DNA of 64,000 nucleotides from Chloroflexi bacterium GWB2_49_20 (GTDB lineage: Bacteria; Chloroflexota; Anaerolineae; Anaerolineales; Villigracilaceae). Location: positions 195,982 to 259,981 of the forward strand of contig MGMF01000014.1 in the NCBI GenBank assembly GCA_001796335.1, read 5' to 3'. The position numbers were made by a program, and so were the translations under genes. Of this stretch, positions 10,401 to 19,181 are shown piece by piece. The notes under the pieces were generated by a model. The model saw only the letters and a program-made list of their open reading frames with translations. It did no database searches and was not told where the DNA came from. How positions within the stretch are numbered: position 1 is the stretch's first letter; the number at the start of each line of letters is the position of its first letter.

Positions 10401-10747
10401 ATACCTATTGGGTGAAAGTCTGCAATGGAGCAAGCTGCAGTGTTTACAGCATTTCCAACACCGGCTGGCGCAACCTGTCCACCCCAACCAACCTGCAAGC
10501 CAGTGATGGCACCTATACCGACAAGGTGCGGGTCAGTTGGAACTCCTCCAGCGGGGCGACCTCCTACAAGGTATACCGTGCGACCAGCGGGACAACCACC
10601 AAGAGTCTGCTGGGCAGCCCGGCAGGGACTGCTTTCGCTGACATCACGGCCACACCCGGCCTGACCTATACCTACTGGGTGAAAGCCTGCAGAGGTACAC
10701 TCTGCAGTGTTTACAGCACCGTCAACACAGGCTGGCGCAAGCCTTAA
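7424..10747 (+). CDS. Lipoprotein zinc metalloprotease with InlB-type repeat and four FN3-like repeats
   Basis: 1107 residues, ATG after AAGGAG. A lipoprotein signal ends at LFNGC (Cys26). Residues ~30-280 look like two Ig-like/DUF11-type beta domains. Around 340-400 is a carboxypeptidase-regulatory-like domain (RVYGWFSYLD...RIEIWDVD). The peptidase core shows HEYGH (His519, Glu520, His523) and a third-ligand candidate Glu556 in LTEGWA, the gluzincin layout. Residues ~675-750 form a bacterial InlB B-like repeat (GTVTSSPAGINCG...GFTFTGW), then four 89-residue FN3-like repeats. It is probably surface-anchored and acts on extracellular protein. The exact peptidase family is not recognised. Confidence 0.82.
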   Translation: MEKPSLYKKFLLPGILLFFLILFNGCAGNNSKPTSPVSIDLQFKELPALNQEVSLEISISSLISLEDVHAKIILPPELALVSGETEWKFDLEPGQINKTEILLLANQLGETQIQVEATGQQGISISGNKKIIYINVQTDTASISTEPFSQVPTSGPDVTSSTPKMEAPVQIDLYPASELKLGEAFTLLSKAITQQSADVCDLKLLVPENVQIISGATTWSGSVVEGQEISLTNSLMISAAGDYTFVADILCSTEDFTFGRQKIFKVTATDTEINTLNILETQNASPDLPSQDLGGWRQPKPLDSPDTSSSLFKFESDNTTPQNETAPEEPINVQTFGGTVRVYGWFSYLDQNSNSLPVRDARIEIWDVDAGPSYQKLTTVYTDNSGYYSASVSNSDSSGSNGQDIFVKVLTTDDFSVKVTNFSGNIYFADTEVTNDVPDGDYYVGNRVVTDATRRMSYFIYDKIANDAYDYFFDLGWISNYNLQVNWDPNNTSDGTHYHFGGSIDLLGGDRWDEDVILHEYGHFVMYKTYAAYPNSPSCDPHSWGIHSSQGCALTEGWANFIQGAIQGHQDYVDTEDQILHIYMEPPSPAAHHPEDEGAVAASLWDIFDVGSSESWDTLTNGITGIWDVFNNYEPNTIIEFNSDWVSSSNGNDCKVYNILNHLLITVTNPCIPYTLTISKNEAGSGTVTSSPAGINCGSTCSYGFSEGTVVTLTATPAAGFTFTGWVGVCSGTGSCQVTMTAAASITANFTQNPINVQASDGTYTDKVRVSWIASSGATTYNVYRAVNTTDRKSLLGSPTGTAFGDTTATPGLTYYYWVKACNGVNCTVYSTANTGWRNFPAPTGLQGSDGTYTDKVQVSWNPISGATTYNVYRATSASGTKSLLGSPAGTAFADTTATPGPTYYYFVKACMGANCSGYSTTDTGWRNLSAPANLQASDGTFTDKVRVSWTASSGATSYNVYRATSATTTKSLVGSLAGVTFYDTTATPGVTYTYWVKVCNGASCSVYSISNTGWRNLSTPTNLQASDGTYTDKVRVSWNSSSGATSYKVYRATSGTTTKSLLGSPAGTAFADITATPGLTYTYWVKACRGTLCSVYSTVNTGWRKP

Positions 10748-11526
10748 CCCGGGATCATGACCCTCGCAGGGCACATCGCCACAAATATATTTTTTATAAA
10801 ACCATGAGGAGCGGGAACAGGTCGAATGGGGCTACTTGGCTGAGCTGGTAGCCCCAGTTCAGCAGACGCCGGGCAGCGCGCCACTGAAAGGGTCGCAGAA
10901 TGAACCTTGCGTTCCCAGCCAGACAATCTTTCTCCTGCTACCCTTTCCTCCAGCGCACCCTCGCGCCTGGGCAGTAATTCCGCGCTCGTACATCCTTATG
11001 GGGGTAGTCCCTTCACTCTTCAGGTACTCCGCCTGGGCGAATTCGCAAACAATGGGGCGGTTCAATACGTATTCTTTGTGAAAATATTCCCGAAATTGCA
11101 ATATCTGTTGGAAGTTGTATACTAATGTAATCCAAATCGCACATTGAATATGGATATTCTCTTAGTTATTGGGACATCTTCAGTCAGAAAGAAATTATTT
11201 TAGGGATTGGCTGAACGTGATTTTTTAATTTTATCCTTAAACCATTCAACCGCAAAATGGCGGCTGGTGCCTGCGGGGACGATCATGCGAAATACACAGT
11301 CATGGACAGAATCTTAACCTCGACCACGACAGTTACACCCCAAACGAGAGGAAAATAAATGAAGACCAGAAGATTTGTTAGTTTAGAGGCATGGCACATC
11401 ACCACGAAAAACTTAACACGCTGCGGGACAGGATAGTTCTTTCCTTCATTCCATCAATGAAAACTTGGGAACAAACGTTATCACCTGATTATAAAAACCT
11501 ATCTATTAAAAATATTGGAGATTAAG
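10748..11526. other. Long intergenic region between the second and third FN3-repeat genes
   Basis: About 780 bases with no convincing gene. The first ~50 bases match the region downstream of the third gene (13582 on; both carry CCGGGATCA then CGCCACA and a T/A-rich tail), showing that the 3' flank was copied along with the gene end. A 9-bp hairpin with arms TGGGGCTAC (10827-10835) and GTAGCCCCA (10848-10856) lacks a T run. Nothing else is recognised. Confidence 0.6.
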
Positions 11527-13581
11527 ATGAAAAATACTACTTCAACAATTTTGCGCTTTGTACTCTTGTTGGGACTCATGCTTGGAATCTTGCTGGCATT
11601 GGGAACGATAGGGGTCGTGCAAACACGCGCCGCCGAGCCGGTCCCACAACCGACACCGACCGGTTCTCCGCCCTCCCTCCCAGAAGCCCAACCTTTGGGG
11701 GATGTGACTGCTTTAAGCGGTTGGGATTGGTATGATGGAGGAATTGTATATTCCGTAGTCTATAACTGCGTTACCACCTACTTCGAGTATGGCACCGGTA
11801 CTTATGTTGGCTATTGGGCCAACCCGGATGGCGGGATCCCGTATCCAAATATAGTATATTATTTGCACGTGGTTGTTGAAGCCGTCGGGAATGATTGCAG
11901 CGGTCAGTATGCCTATATCGACATCTCTTTGCCTGCCAACACATCCCTGGCGATCAGCTCAACCAACCCGCTTTATTGCTTTGCCAACGGTGTTAGAGAT
12001 ACTGTAAATTGTCCTCAGACATTACCACTTTCTGCATTCGGAAATTCCGGCTATAGAGATATTAATGCTCCCGGCCCCTCCTACACTTGGCCGTTACCAC
12101 AAGGAATGCCCTGGGAGTTTCAGATCCCGGTAATTTCAACGACAACCTTGTCCGGCAGCTATTTTCAAGCCTTGGTCAAAATGTATGATGGGAGCGACGA
12201 CCCGTGGTTGAATCCTTACTTCGGTATCAACGTTTATACTCCCCCCCCCCCGGGGGCCTTCAGCAAGTCCAGCCCGGGCAACGGCGCCATCAACCAGGCG
12301 ACCAATCCCACCTTGAGTTGGGGAGCCAGCACTGGTGCCACCAGCTACAGTGTCTGCTACGACACCACCAATGATAATGCCTGCAGTTCCTGGGTTTCCA
12401 CCGGTACGACCACCAACAAACCCTTGAGCGGACTGACCCCCGGCGCCACCTATTACTGGCAAGTGCGGGCCAACAACCTGGGAGGCACCACTTATGCCAA
12501 CGCCGCGGCTTATTGGTTCTTCACCACTGCGAATCCCACCTTCCAGTTGAGCGTCAGCACGACCACCACGGCCAGCGGCACGGTGACCAGCAGTCCGGCG
12601 GGCATCAACTGCGGATTGGACTGTCTTGAAACCTATGTAAACAACACCAGCGTCACTTTGACCGCGGCAACTTCCGCCGGCTACACTTTCACAGGCTGGA
12701 GCGGCAGTGGCTGTTCCGGTACAGGAACCTGTATTGTTAGCATGACTGCTGCTCGATCTGTCGCAGCCAACTTCATCCAAATTCCGACCAACCTGCAGGC
12801 CAGCGACGGTACCTTCACCGACAAGGTCCAGTTGAGTTGGACCGCCTCCAGCGGGGCGACCTCCTACAATGTGTACCGTGCAACCAGCACATCAGGCACA
12901 AAGAGCCTGCTGGGCAGCCCGGTCACCACTACATTCGCTGACAGCACAGCCACACCTGGCGTCTCCTATGTCTACTGGGTAAGAGGCTGCAATGGTGCAA
13001 CCTGCAGCGGCTACAGCGCTTACAATTCAGGCTGGCGCAACCTGTCCGCCCCGACCAACCTGCTGGCCAGTGACGGCACCTATACCGACAAGGTGCGGGT
13101 CAGCTGGACTGCCTCCAGCGGGGCGACATCCTATAAGGTGATCCGTTCAACCAGCGCTGCAGGTGCAAAGACTCTCCTTGGCAGCCCGTCAGGTACAGCT
13201 CTAGGTGACACCACGGCGATTCCCGGTGTGACCTATTACTACTTTGTGAAGGCCTGCAGGGGTACAAGATGCAGTGTCTACAGCGCTTACAATACCGGCT
13301 GGCGCAACCTGTCCGCACCAGCCAACCTTCAAGCCAGTGATGGCACCTACACCTCTCTGGTAAGGGTCACCTGGACCGCTTCCAGCGGTGCAACTTCCTA
13401 CAAGCTGATCCGCTCGACTACCGCAACAGGACCAAAGACCCTGCTGGGCAGCCCGACAGTTACAACTTTCGATGACACCACAGCCACACCCGGCCTGACC
13501 TATTACTACTTTGTGAAGGCCTGCAGGGGTGCAAGATGCAGTGTCTACAGCGCTTACAACACAGGCTGGCGCAAGCCTTAG
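11527..13581 (+). CDS. Exported protein with FN3, InlB-type and three FN3-like repeats
   Basis: 684 residues from ATG 11527, chosen because GGAG at 11517-11520 is correctly spaced; a TTG 12 bases upstream is in frame but overlaps the ribosome site. A signal peptide (LLLGLMLGILLALGTIGVV...RAAEP) is followed by an unrecognised domain to ~240, a Pro run encoded by eleven consecutive C bases, a divergent FN3 domain (~243-338), an InlB B-like repeat (~339-417), and three 89-residue FN3-like repeats shared with the two upstream genes. No catalytic motif is seen; an adhesin or matrix protein is the likely role. Confidence 0.8.
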   Translation: MKNTTSTILRFVLLLGLMLGILLALGTIGVVQTRAAEPVPQPTPTGSPPSLPEAQPLGDVTALSGWDWYDGGIVYSVVYNCVTTYFEYGTGTYVGYWANPDGGIPYPNIVYYLHVVVEAVGNDCSGQYAYIDISLPANTSLAISSTNPLYCFANGVRDTVNCPQTLPLSAFGNSGYRDINAPGPSYTWPLPQGMPWEFQIPVISTTTLSGSYFQALVKMYDGSDDPWLNPYFGINVYTPPPPGAFSKSSPGNGAINQATNPTLSWGASTGATSYSVCYDTTNDNACSSWVSTGTTTNKPLSGLTPGATYYWQVRANNLGGTTYANAAAYWFFTTANPTFQLSVSTTTTASGTVTSSPAGINCGLDCLETYVNNTSVTLTAATSAGYTFTGWSGSGCSGTGTCIVSMTAARSVAANFIQIPTNLQASDGTFTDKVQLSWTASSGATSYNVYRATSTSGTKSLLGSPVTTTFADSTATPGVSYVYWVRGCNGATCSGYSAYNSGWRNLSAPTNLLASDGTYTDKVRVSWTASSGATSYKVIRSTSAAGAKTLLGSPSGTALGDTTAIPGVTYYYFVKACRGTRCSVYSAYNTGWRNLSAPANLQASDGTYTSLVRVTWTASSGATSYKLIRSTTATGPKTLLGSPTVTTFDDTTATPGLTYYYFVKACRGARCSVYSAYNTGWRKP
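12241..12251 (+). repeat. Homopolymeric C tract inside a coding sequence
   Basis: Eleven C bases followed by five G bases within the exported FN3 protein gene, encoding four prolines. Such tracts are prone to slippage, and a one-base change would shift the frame before the InlB and FN3 repeats. Confidence 0.8.
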
Positions 13582-13639
13582 CCCGGGATCACAAACCTGG
13601 TAGACCGCCTCGCCACATAGTATTTTATATAGGATCAGC

Positions 13640-13870
13640 GTATCTACCCACCATATCAGATTTTGTCACTGCGAGCGCAGCGTGGCAGTCTCCTCTCCGG
13701 CATGGGGATTGCCACCCCAAAAAGCATCGGGGTCTTCGGCGTCGCTGGGAGGACACGATAAGCCAGTGCGTATGTGCTCCTCGCAAAGACAGAAGATAGA
13801 GCTTTTTTGCATTGAACAGCAGCGTTCTACCACTGTGGAATTAATCACAATTATGGACGTGAGTAGATAC
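13640..13870. mobile_element. MITE-like element, copy 2 (inverted relative to copy 1)
   Basis: 231-bp relative of the element at 1668-1852 in the opposite orientation. Ends are GTATCTACCCAC (one mismatch) and GTGAGTAGATAC. Flanking octamers GGATCAGC and GAATCAGC match at 7 of 8 bases, consistent with an older 8-bp target duplication. It differs from copy 1 mainly by extra bases in the middle of the hairpin region. The two copies bracket rnz, pfkA and all three FN3-repeat genes. Confidence 0.82.
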
Positions 13871-13914
13871 GAATCAGCAGGAATATGACCGATCCATAAG
13901 TAAGGTTCACTCGC

Positions 13915-14046
13915 CTGTCTTTGCAGAAAGGGATCAATGCGCTGGTGGGGCTAAAATGTCGCATCCAGATGATGGTCCATAAGCACGCGGCCAATCAGGA
14001 ATATTACGATATCCCTGTCAACTGGCGCGCTGAAAAAGAAGTTTGA
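13915..14046 (+). pseudogene. Decayed C-terminal fragment of a phosphofructokinase
   Basis: The frame ending at the TGA 14044-14046 reads ...NALVGLKCR...HKHAANQEYYDIP. The last residues of the intact pfkA in this window read ...VMVGLKGQ...HQRAANMEYYEMA. The spacing and the shared H-x-x-A-A-N-x-E-Y-Y block indicate homology. There is no start codon or N-terminal part, and an in-frame stop lies just upstream at 13897. The fragment abuts the right end of the MITE copy. It is a relic, not a gene. Confidence 0.55.
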
Positions 14047-14167
14047 AATCACATGAACCCTGGTTTGATCTTCAAGGAGGTCTTTGGTCCAGCCATGCTA
14101 TAATTATATAAATTAATTGGGTGCATTTTCAAATGGCAATCGTGCCTTGATAAAGAGGGATAATTAA

Positions 14168-15115
14168 ATGAAACTCATAATTTACCTGCCTGCTCTAAAT
14201 GAGGAAGAGACTATTCCTTGTGTTATTGCAAGTCTTCCTAAAACACTGGATCAAATTGATACCATTCAGATCCTTGTTATTGACGACGGATGTATGGATG
14301 GGACAGTTTCGCTTGCACGATCTTTGGGCGCCCAGGTAGTTTCTCATAGATGGAATCGCGGGGTAGGGGCAGCGTTTCAATCTGCTGTCCAGTTTGCCTT
14401 GGAGAATAACGCCGATATTTTGGTAGGGATTGATGCCGATGGACAGTTTGACCCGGCAGAAATACCTGGTCTGATCAAGCCTATTCTTGCCGATCAGGCC
14501 GACATGGTAATTGGCAACCGTTTTCTTCAAGGTAAACCCAAGAGCATGCCCCGTCTCAAGTTCTGGGGTAATAATCAACTCGCTTCAGTCATTAGTTTTG
14601 TCGGCGGACAAAAATTTCGGGATGTTTCCTGTGGTTTCCGTGCGTACAATCGGGAGGCTTTATTACATCTCACTTTATTTGCAGACTTTACTTATACACA
14701 TGAGACCATCCTGTCCCTTATTTTTCAAGGATTGACGGTCGTTGAATCTCCGATCAAAGTTACATACAATTCTGAACGAAAGTCACGAGTGGCCGGGTCA
14801 ATCATAAAGTATGCCATACAGACCAGCAAAATCATTATGCGGGTTCTATTGGACTATCGCCCGATCTATTTATTTGGCAGCGCTGGAATGGCCTTTATAT
14901 CCATAGGGGTCTTTTTTGTGCTGTTTCTTATGGGGCATTATGTCCTTACCCAAAGTTTTACGCCGTATAAATCCTATGGTTTCATTGGATTGGGTTTTTT
15001 TATTTTTGGAATGCTGCTGCTTATAATTGCATTGGTGGCAGATATGTTAAATAGGTTGCGGAGCAATCAGGACGAGATGCTTTATTTAATGAAGATGGCA
15101 AGGTATAAAAAATAA
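14168..15115 (+). CDS. Family 2 glycosyltransferase, DPM1/polyprenyl-phosphate type
   Basis: 315 residues, ATG after GAGGGA. The N-terminal GT-A domain shows LPALNEEETI, VIDDGCMDGT and GIDADGQFDP (DxD-like metal site), then a conserved GNRF...GFRAYNREA block, as in dolichyl/polyprenyl-phosphate mannose synthases. Two C-terminal hydrophobic helices (about 238-262 and 272-296) anchor it. It should transfer a sugar from a nucleotide to a polyprenyl phosphate on the cytoplasmic face. The GT39-like enzymes encoded nearby on the other strand are plausible users of such lipid-linked sugars. Confidence 0.86.
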   Translation: MKLIIYLPALNEEETIPCVIASLPKTLDQIDTIQILVIDDGCMDGTVSLARSLGAQVVSHRWNRGVGAAFQSAVQFALENNADILVGIDADGQFDPAEIPGLIKPILADQADMVIGNRFLQGKPKSMPRLKFWGNNQLASVISFVGGQKFRDVSCGFRAYNREALLHLTLFADFTYTHETILSLIFQGLTVVESPIKVTYNSERKSRVAGSIIKYAIQTSKIIMRVLLDYRPIYLFGSAGMAFISIGVFFVLFLMGHYVLTQSFTPYKSYGFIGLGFFIFGMLLLIIALVADMLNRLRSNQDEMLYLMKMARYKK

Positions 15116-15133
15116 TTTCCAGGAGTCTTCATA

Positions 15134-16186
15134 TTGAAGCTATTATTTATTACACGTACCTATCCACCGCTTGTTGGAGGCATGGAGACGTTTGCCTGTG
15201 ATTTCTATGAGAATTATCGTAAGAAGGGAAATGTGGACCTTCTTGCAAATACAGGCGGAAAGAAAACAATCCCCTTCTTTTTTATCAAGGCGATATTTTC
15301 CCTTATTTTCTATTCGAAAAAATATGATGTTGTTCATATCTATGACGCGGTTTTATCTCCCCTGGCTTTGATCGTAAAAATATTTTCCAATGCGAAGGTT
15401 TCGTTTACGGTGAATGGTCTGGATATAGTGTACCCTCGTTTTGGATACCAAAAATTTATGCCATTTTTTCTTTGCAAAGCGGACAAGGTCTTTGCGATCA
15501 GCCATTACACCCTGGAACAATGTGTGCTTCGTGGGATACCAAAAGAAAAGCTGGCGGTCATTCCGGTGGGGCTTGACTCTAATAAAGCCGAGATCTTTTC
15601 GGAAGAGAAAAAGTCTGTGCTTATGGCAAGACTTAATGTTCCAGGAAAAGAAAAAAAAATATTGGTGACTGTGGGTAGGTTGGTAAAACGCAAGGGACAT
15701 GCCTGGTTTGTTGAACATGTCTTGAAAAAACTTCCAGATCAATATATCTACTTAATTGCAGGTGATGGACCGGAACGGGACTCGATTGTGGAGGTTGCGC
15801 GTCGTTTGGATTTATCGGATCGGGTGTATTTACTGGGACGTGTTTCTGAAGAAGAAAAAAACTGCCTTTATCAAATTGCAGACCTGTTCGTGATGCCAAA
15901 TATCCATGTGGAAAACGACCAGGAAGGCTTTGGGATCGTACTGTTGGAGGCAGGACGATACGGGCTGCCAGTGATCGCCTCCAACATTGAGGGGATCCGG
16001 GATGTTGTGATCGACCAGAAGACTGGCCGGCTTATTGAGGAAAAGGATGCCCAGGGATTTGTGAATGAAATTGTAAATTTTAACCCTGATCGTACCTCAA
16101 TTTCCGCTTCCCTGGCATCTTTATTTAATTGGGGTGGGATTGTGGATAGGTATTACAGAGAATTCGAGAAAATGAATTCGGGATAA
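15134..16186 (+). CDS. GT4-family glycosyltransferase (GT-B fold)
   Basis: 350 residues starting at TTG 15134, 18 bases after the GT2 gene, with AGGAG before it. N-terminal YPPLVGGMETFA is the usual acceptor-side loop of GT4 enzymes; the C-terminal half carries LVTVGRLVKRKG and the donor-binding EGFGIVLLEAGRYGLPVIAS with the E-x7-E motif. No membrane segment. It probably adds hexoses to a lipid-linked glycan together with the neighbouring transferases. The sugar cannot be told from sequence. Confidence 0.88.
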   Translation: MKLLFITRTYPPLVGGMETFACDFYENYRKKGNVDLLANTGGKKTIPFFFIKAIFSLIFYSKKYDVVHIYDAVLSPLALIVKIFSNAKVSFTVNGLDIVYPRFGYQKFMPFFLCKADKVFAISHYTLEQCVLRGIPKEKLAVIPVGLDSNKAEIFSEEKKSVLMARLNVPGKEKKILVTVGRLVKRKGHAWFVEHVLKKLPDQYIYLIAGDGPERDSIVEVARRLDLSDRVYLLGRVSEEEKNCLYQIADLFVMPNIHVENDQEGFGIVLLEAGRYGLPVIASNIEGIRDVVIDQKTGRLIEEKDAQGFVNEIVNFNPDRTSISASLASLFNWGGIVDRYYREFEKMNSG

Positions 16187-16280
16187 TTCTGGCGATTGTG
16201 GCGTGAAATTTGATGTCTGGTTTCGACCATACCTCTTCATGAGGGCAGTGGAAAACAGATTATTAGAGGAGTATTGGTTT

Positions 16281-16982
16281 ATGAGTAAAAAAAATTTGAA
16301 CATAAAATCCCCGGAGCAACTTAAGGAATTATATGGGAAAGAATATGTTGAAATGTATGCAAAAATACCTTCTCCTTTTCGTATTGAAAGGCTCATGAAA
16401 TATATCCATTTAAATGGCGACTATCATGTTGCTGACTTTGCATGTGGTGATGGAATGCTCATGCCTCTTGTTGCCTCCAAGGTTGCGTCGTATGTTGGGG
16501 TCGATTTTTCTGAAGAGTTCATAAGAAAAGCGAACGAGAGGAAACGCCTTTCAGGTATCACAAACGCGGATTTTTTTTGCTCCGACATTAATGACTTTTG
16601 CGATAACCACGCCGAATCCTTTGATTGTGCGTTTGCAATGGATTTTTCCGAGCATGTGTACGATGATGAGTGGGTAAAAATATTGACAGGTATTAGGAAG
16701 ACTTTGAAGAAAGGGGGGTGTCTTTATGTTCATACGCCAAACGCCTTGTTTTTTATTGAAGTATTAAAAAAGCATTCGTTATTTTTGAGCCATCATCCCG
16801 GGCATATTGCAGTACGTTCTCCCGATGAGAATACAAGATTGTTGATAAAGTCTGGATATAATATAAAGCAAGTTTTGCTAATACCACATTATAATATTTT
16901 AAGATTTATACACTTTCTTTCCAATATACCTTTCTATGGGAAGTATTTTAAAGCACGTGTGTTTATTGAGGCGATTAAATAA
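16281..16982 (+). CDS. Class I SAM-dependent methyltransferase
   Basis: 233 residues from ATG 16281, preferred because GAGGAG lies 9 bases upstream; a GTG at 16203 in the same frame is a weaker alternative. Motif I reads VADFACGDGMLMPL, followed by YVGVDFSEEFI, DFSEHV and a CLYVHTPN strand, the Methyltransf_11/23 layout. The acceptor is unknown; the position among glycosyltransferases suggests glycan or lipid methylation. The C-terminal ~60 residues are basic and hydrophobic. Confidence 0.8.
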   Translation: MSKKNLNIKSPEQLKELYGKEYVEMYAKIPSPFRIERLMKYIHLNGDYHVADFACGDGMLMPLVASKVASYVGVDFSEEFIRKANERKRLSGITNADFFCSDINDFCDNHAESFDCAFAMDFSEHVYDDEWVKILTGIRKTLKKGGCLYVHTPNALFFIEVLKKHSLFLSHHPGHIAVRSPDENTRLLIKSGYNIKQVLLIPHYNILRFIHFLSNIPFYGKYFKARVFIEAIK

Positions 16983-17044
16983 ACACCGTCTTAATCTTTC
17001 CTGTTGAGGATCTCGGTTTTAGAAAAACGCTACGAGGATAAGGT

Positions 17045-17866
17045 ATGAAAATAGAACCCACAACCGAAAGATTAATAGTTGAAAATTATCAATCTGATCA
17101 GAAATCTTATTTACTTTATTTAATGCATGTCGTAACCTATAAATACAGCCTGAATTATGTGGCGGGGAAAAAGGTCCTCGATTACGGCTGTGGCAGCGGG
17201 TATGGCACGGCTTTAATAGGCGATGCCTGCTTGCACATCACTGGGGTAGATATTTCCCCTGAAGCCATTGCTCATGCAAGCTCTCATTTTAGCGCTCCTA
17301 ACTTATCCTACTTACAGATCGAGCGGACTGAGGTTGCGCCGCTGCCTTTCCCCGATTCGTCCTTTGATGTTGTCCTGTCATTTCAGGTCATTGAGCATGT
17401 TGAGGACGTGTCCGCCTATCTTCGGGAAATAGATCGAGTTCTGGCACCGGGCGGGTCGGTAATAATTGCAACCCCAGATCGCTCTACCCGTTTATTTTCT
17501 TTTCAAAAACCATGGAACATGTGGCACTTAAGAGAATATTCACAGGATGAGCTTAATAAAACTATGACAATGTTTTTTTCAAATGTGTTCATTCGCCAAA
17601 TGGGTGGGCGACAAGAAGTTCTTAAAATAGAGTTGGATAGGACAAAGCAGCTAAAATGGATTATGCTTCCATTTACCTTACCCTTTATTCCGGAAATCGT
17701 TCGAGTAAATTGTCTTCGCTTAATAAAATATTTAGGGTATAGACTCTCCAGACATTCGAGTAATTCTATCAAGCCAGATGTTAATGAAACTGCGTTACGA
17801 ATATCTGATAGTGAAAAGTTTAGTGTTAATCTGGTAGCCATCGCCAATAAAACAGTCTCTGGATAG
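17045..17866 (+). CDS. Class I SAM-dependent methyltransferase
   Basis: 273 residues, ATG after GAGGATAAGG. Motif I is VLDYGCGSGYGTAL, then TGVDISPEAI, FDVVLSFQVIEHV and LAPGGSVIIATPD, a textbook Methyltransf_11 domain. A basic C-terminal part with a short hydrophobic stretch follows. It is not closely similar to the preceding methyltransferase, so the pair is unlikely to be a recent duplication. A role in methylating a surface glycan or its lipid carrier is inferred from context only. Confidence 0.82.
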   Translation: MKIEPTTERLIVENYQSDQKSYLLYLMHVVTYKYSLNYVAGKKVLDYGCGSGYGTALIGDACLHITGVDISPEAIAHASSHFSAPNLSYLQIERTEVAPLPFPDSSFDVVLSFQVIEHVEDVSAYLREIDRVLAPGGSVIIATPDRSTRLFSFQKPWNMWHLREYSQDELNKTMTMFFSNVFIRQMGGRQEVLKIELDRTKQLKWIMLPFTLPFIPEIVRVNCLRLIKYLGYRLSRHSSNSIKPDVNETALRISDSEKFSVNLVAIANKTVSG

Positions 17867-17948
17867 ATGATTTTTTAATATATTCCTGGTGTAAAGAAGA
17901 GTGGAATAAATTGAATATTATTTATTTTTCTATACCATTAGAGGAACT

Positions 17949-18905
17949 GTGAAATTTAAAGGTTCTCGCCCAATCATTATCTCAATCGTATACATATTAA
18001 TAATATCAGCTTTCGTGTATTATGTTTACACTAACGCTGACAAATACGTTGAGTTAATGCAAATCTCGCCTCTTGCAGTGTTCTCTCTCATGGTTATATC
18101 CATGCTGTTATTGATTGTAAATGGGTATATAACTCAATATCAAATAATAGGTCTGGGTGCGAAATTATCTTATCGGGATGGTTTTTTACTGGCTGCAGCT
18201 TCAACCCTGGCGAATCAACTCCCGATCTCGGGTGGATTAATAACTAAAGGATTGTACTTAAAGCGCAAACACAATCTCTCTTATTCTCATTTCTTTAGCT
18301 CAACTTTGGTGCTTTTCTTTTGTTTTGTTGCTGTCAATGGGTTAATTGGAACAGCAATTCTGCTTTACAGATTTTTTTTCAATAAAATGGTTATATCACC
18401 AGTATTATGGATCGGATTTATCGTGATGGCAGCCTGTTTATTAATTTTTTGGTTGCCATTGGAGCGGATCAATACCCCGATTTGGATCCGGAAATGGGTG
18501 AACCAGGCAGTCGAAGGATGGACCGTAATCAGCAAAAATCCCATCCTGGTAGCGCAACTAGTAGGGTTACAGACCATTATGATGTTACTATTAGCGCTAA
18601 GATACTGGGTTGCTTTTCATATGTTGTCACAAAATGTCAGCCCGGGTGATGTGGTTTTGTTTTCATCTGCAACCGTTCTGACCCAACTGGTAAGTATTGC
18701 CCCCGGGGGGGTTGGCATAAGAGAGGCTATCGTTACAGCGATTGCTTCGATATTAGGTCTCGATATCGGTGTGAGCTTGGTTGCGCTTGGAATGGATCGC
18801 CTGGTTGAGACTTTTATCATTATGCTGATTGGTGGCATTTGTACTGTTGTTTTGGGAAAACAGGTCTCAGAACCTTTGGCGGAACACGAGAAACAAGACG
18901 TATAA
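17949..18905 (+). CDS. UPF0104/lysylphosphatidylglycerol-synthase-TM family membrane protein (AglD-like)
   Basis: 318 residues from GTG 17949 with AGAGGAAC just before it. Eight or so hydrophobic helices, the conserved LANQLPISGGLITKG stretch and the APGGVGIREAI motif identify the membrane domain shared by MprF and archaeal AglD. Members without the soluble synthase domain, like this one, are linked to polyprenyl-lipid handling and glycan assembly. It closes the plus-strand glycan cluster; the next genes converge on it. Confidence 0.82.
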   Translation: MKFKGSRPIIISIVYILIISAFVYYVYTNADKYVELMQISPLAVFSLMVISMLLLIVNGYITQYQIIGLGAKLSYRDGFLLAAASTLANQLPISGGLITKGLYLKRKHNLSYSHFFSSTLVLFFCFVAVNGLIGTAILLYRFFFNKMVISPVLWIGFIVMAACLLIFWLPLERINTPIWIRKWVNQAVEGWTVISKNPILVAQLVGLQTIMMLLLALRYWVAFHMLSQNVSPGDVVLFSSATVLTQLVSIAPGGVGIREAIVTAIASILGLDIGVSLVALGMDRLVETFIIMLIGGICTVVLGKQVSEPLAEHEKQDV

Positions 18906-19181
18906 AATCGATGCCCTATTACCCTTTTAAATTATTTTACAAAACCACATATGCAGCATATCCACAATGATTCGAAGCCCAAGGTTAAATAAATAGCGCA
19001 AGTTCGGGGTTAAATAACCGAGGCAGGACATCTAAGTTTGTGGAGGGGGTTACGCTATAGCTGTAACAATATTATGAACGCAGATCAGGAAATTATAATA
19101 AGCTGAATTGATTGGTTTGACATATTCAATACTAAATTTAAAATGGAATATTCAGTAATAAAGAGGTCGTTCCAAGATCAC

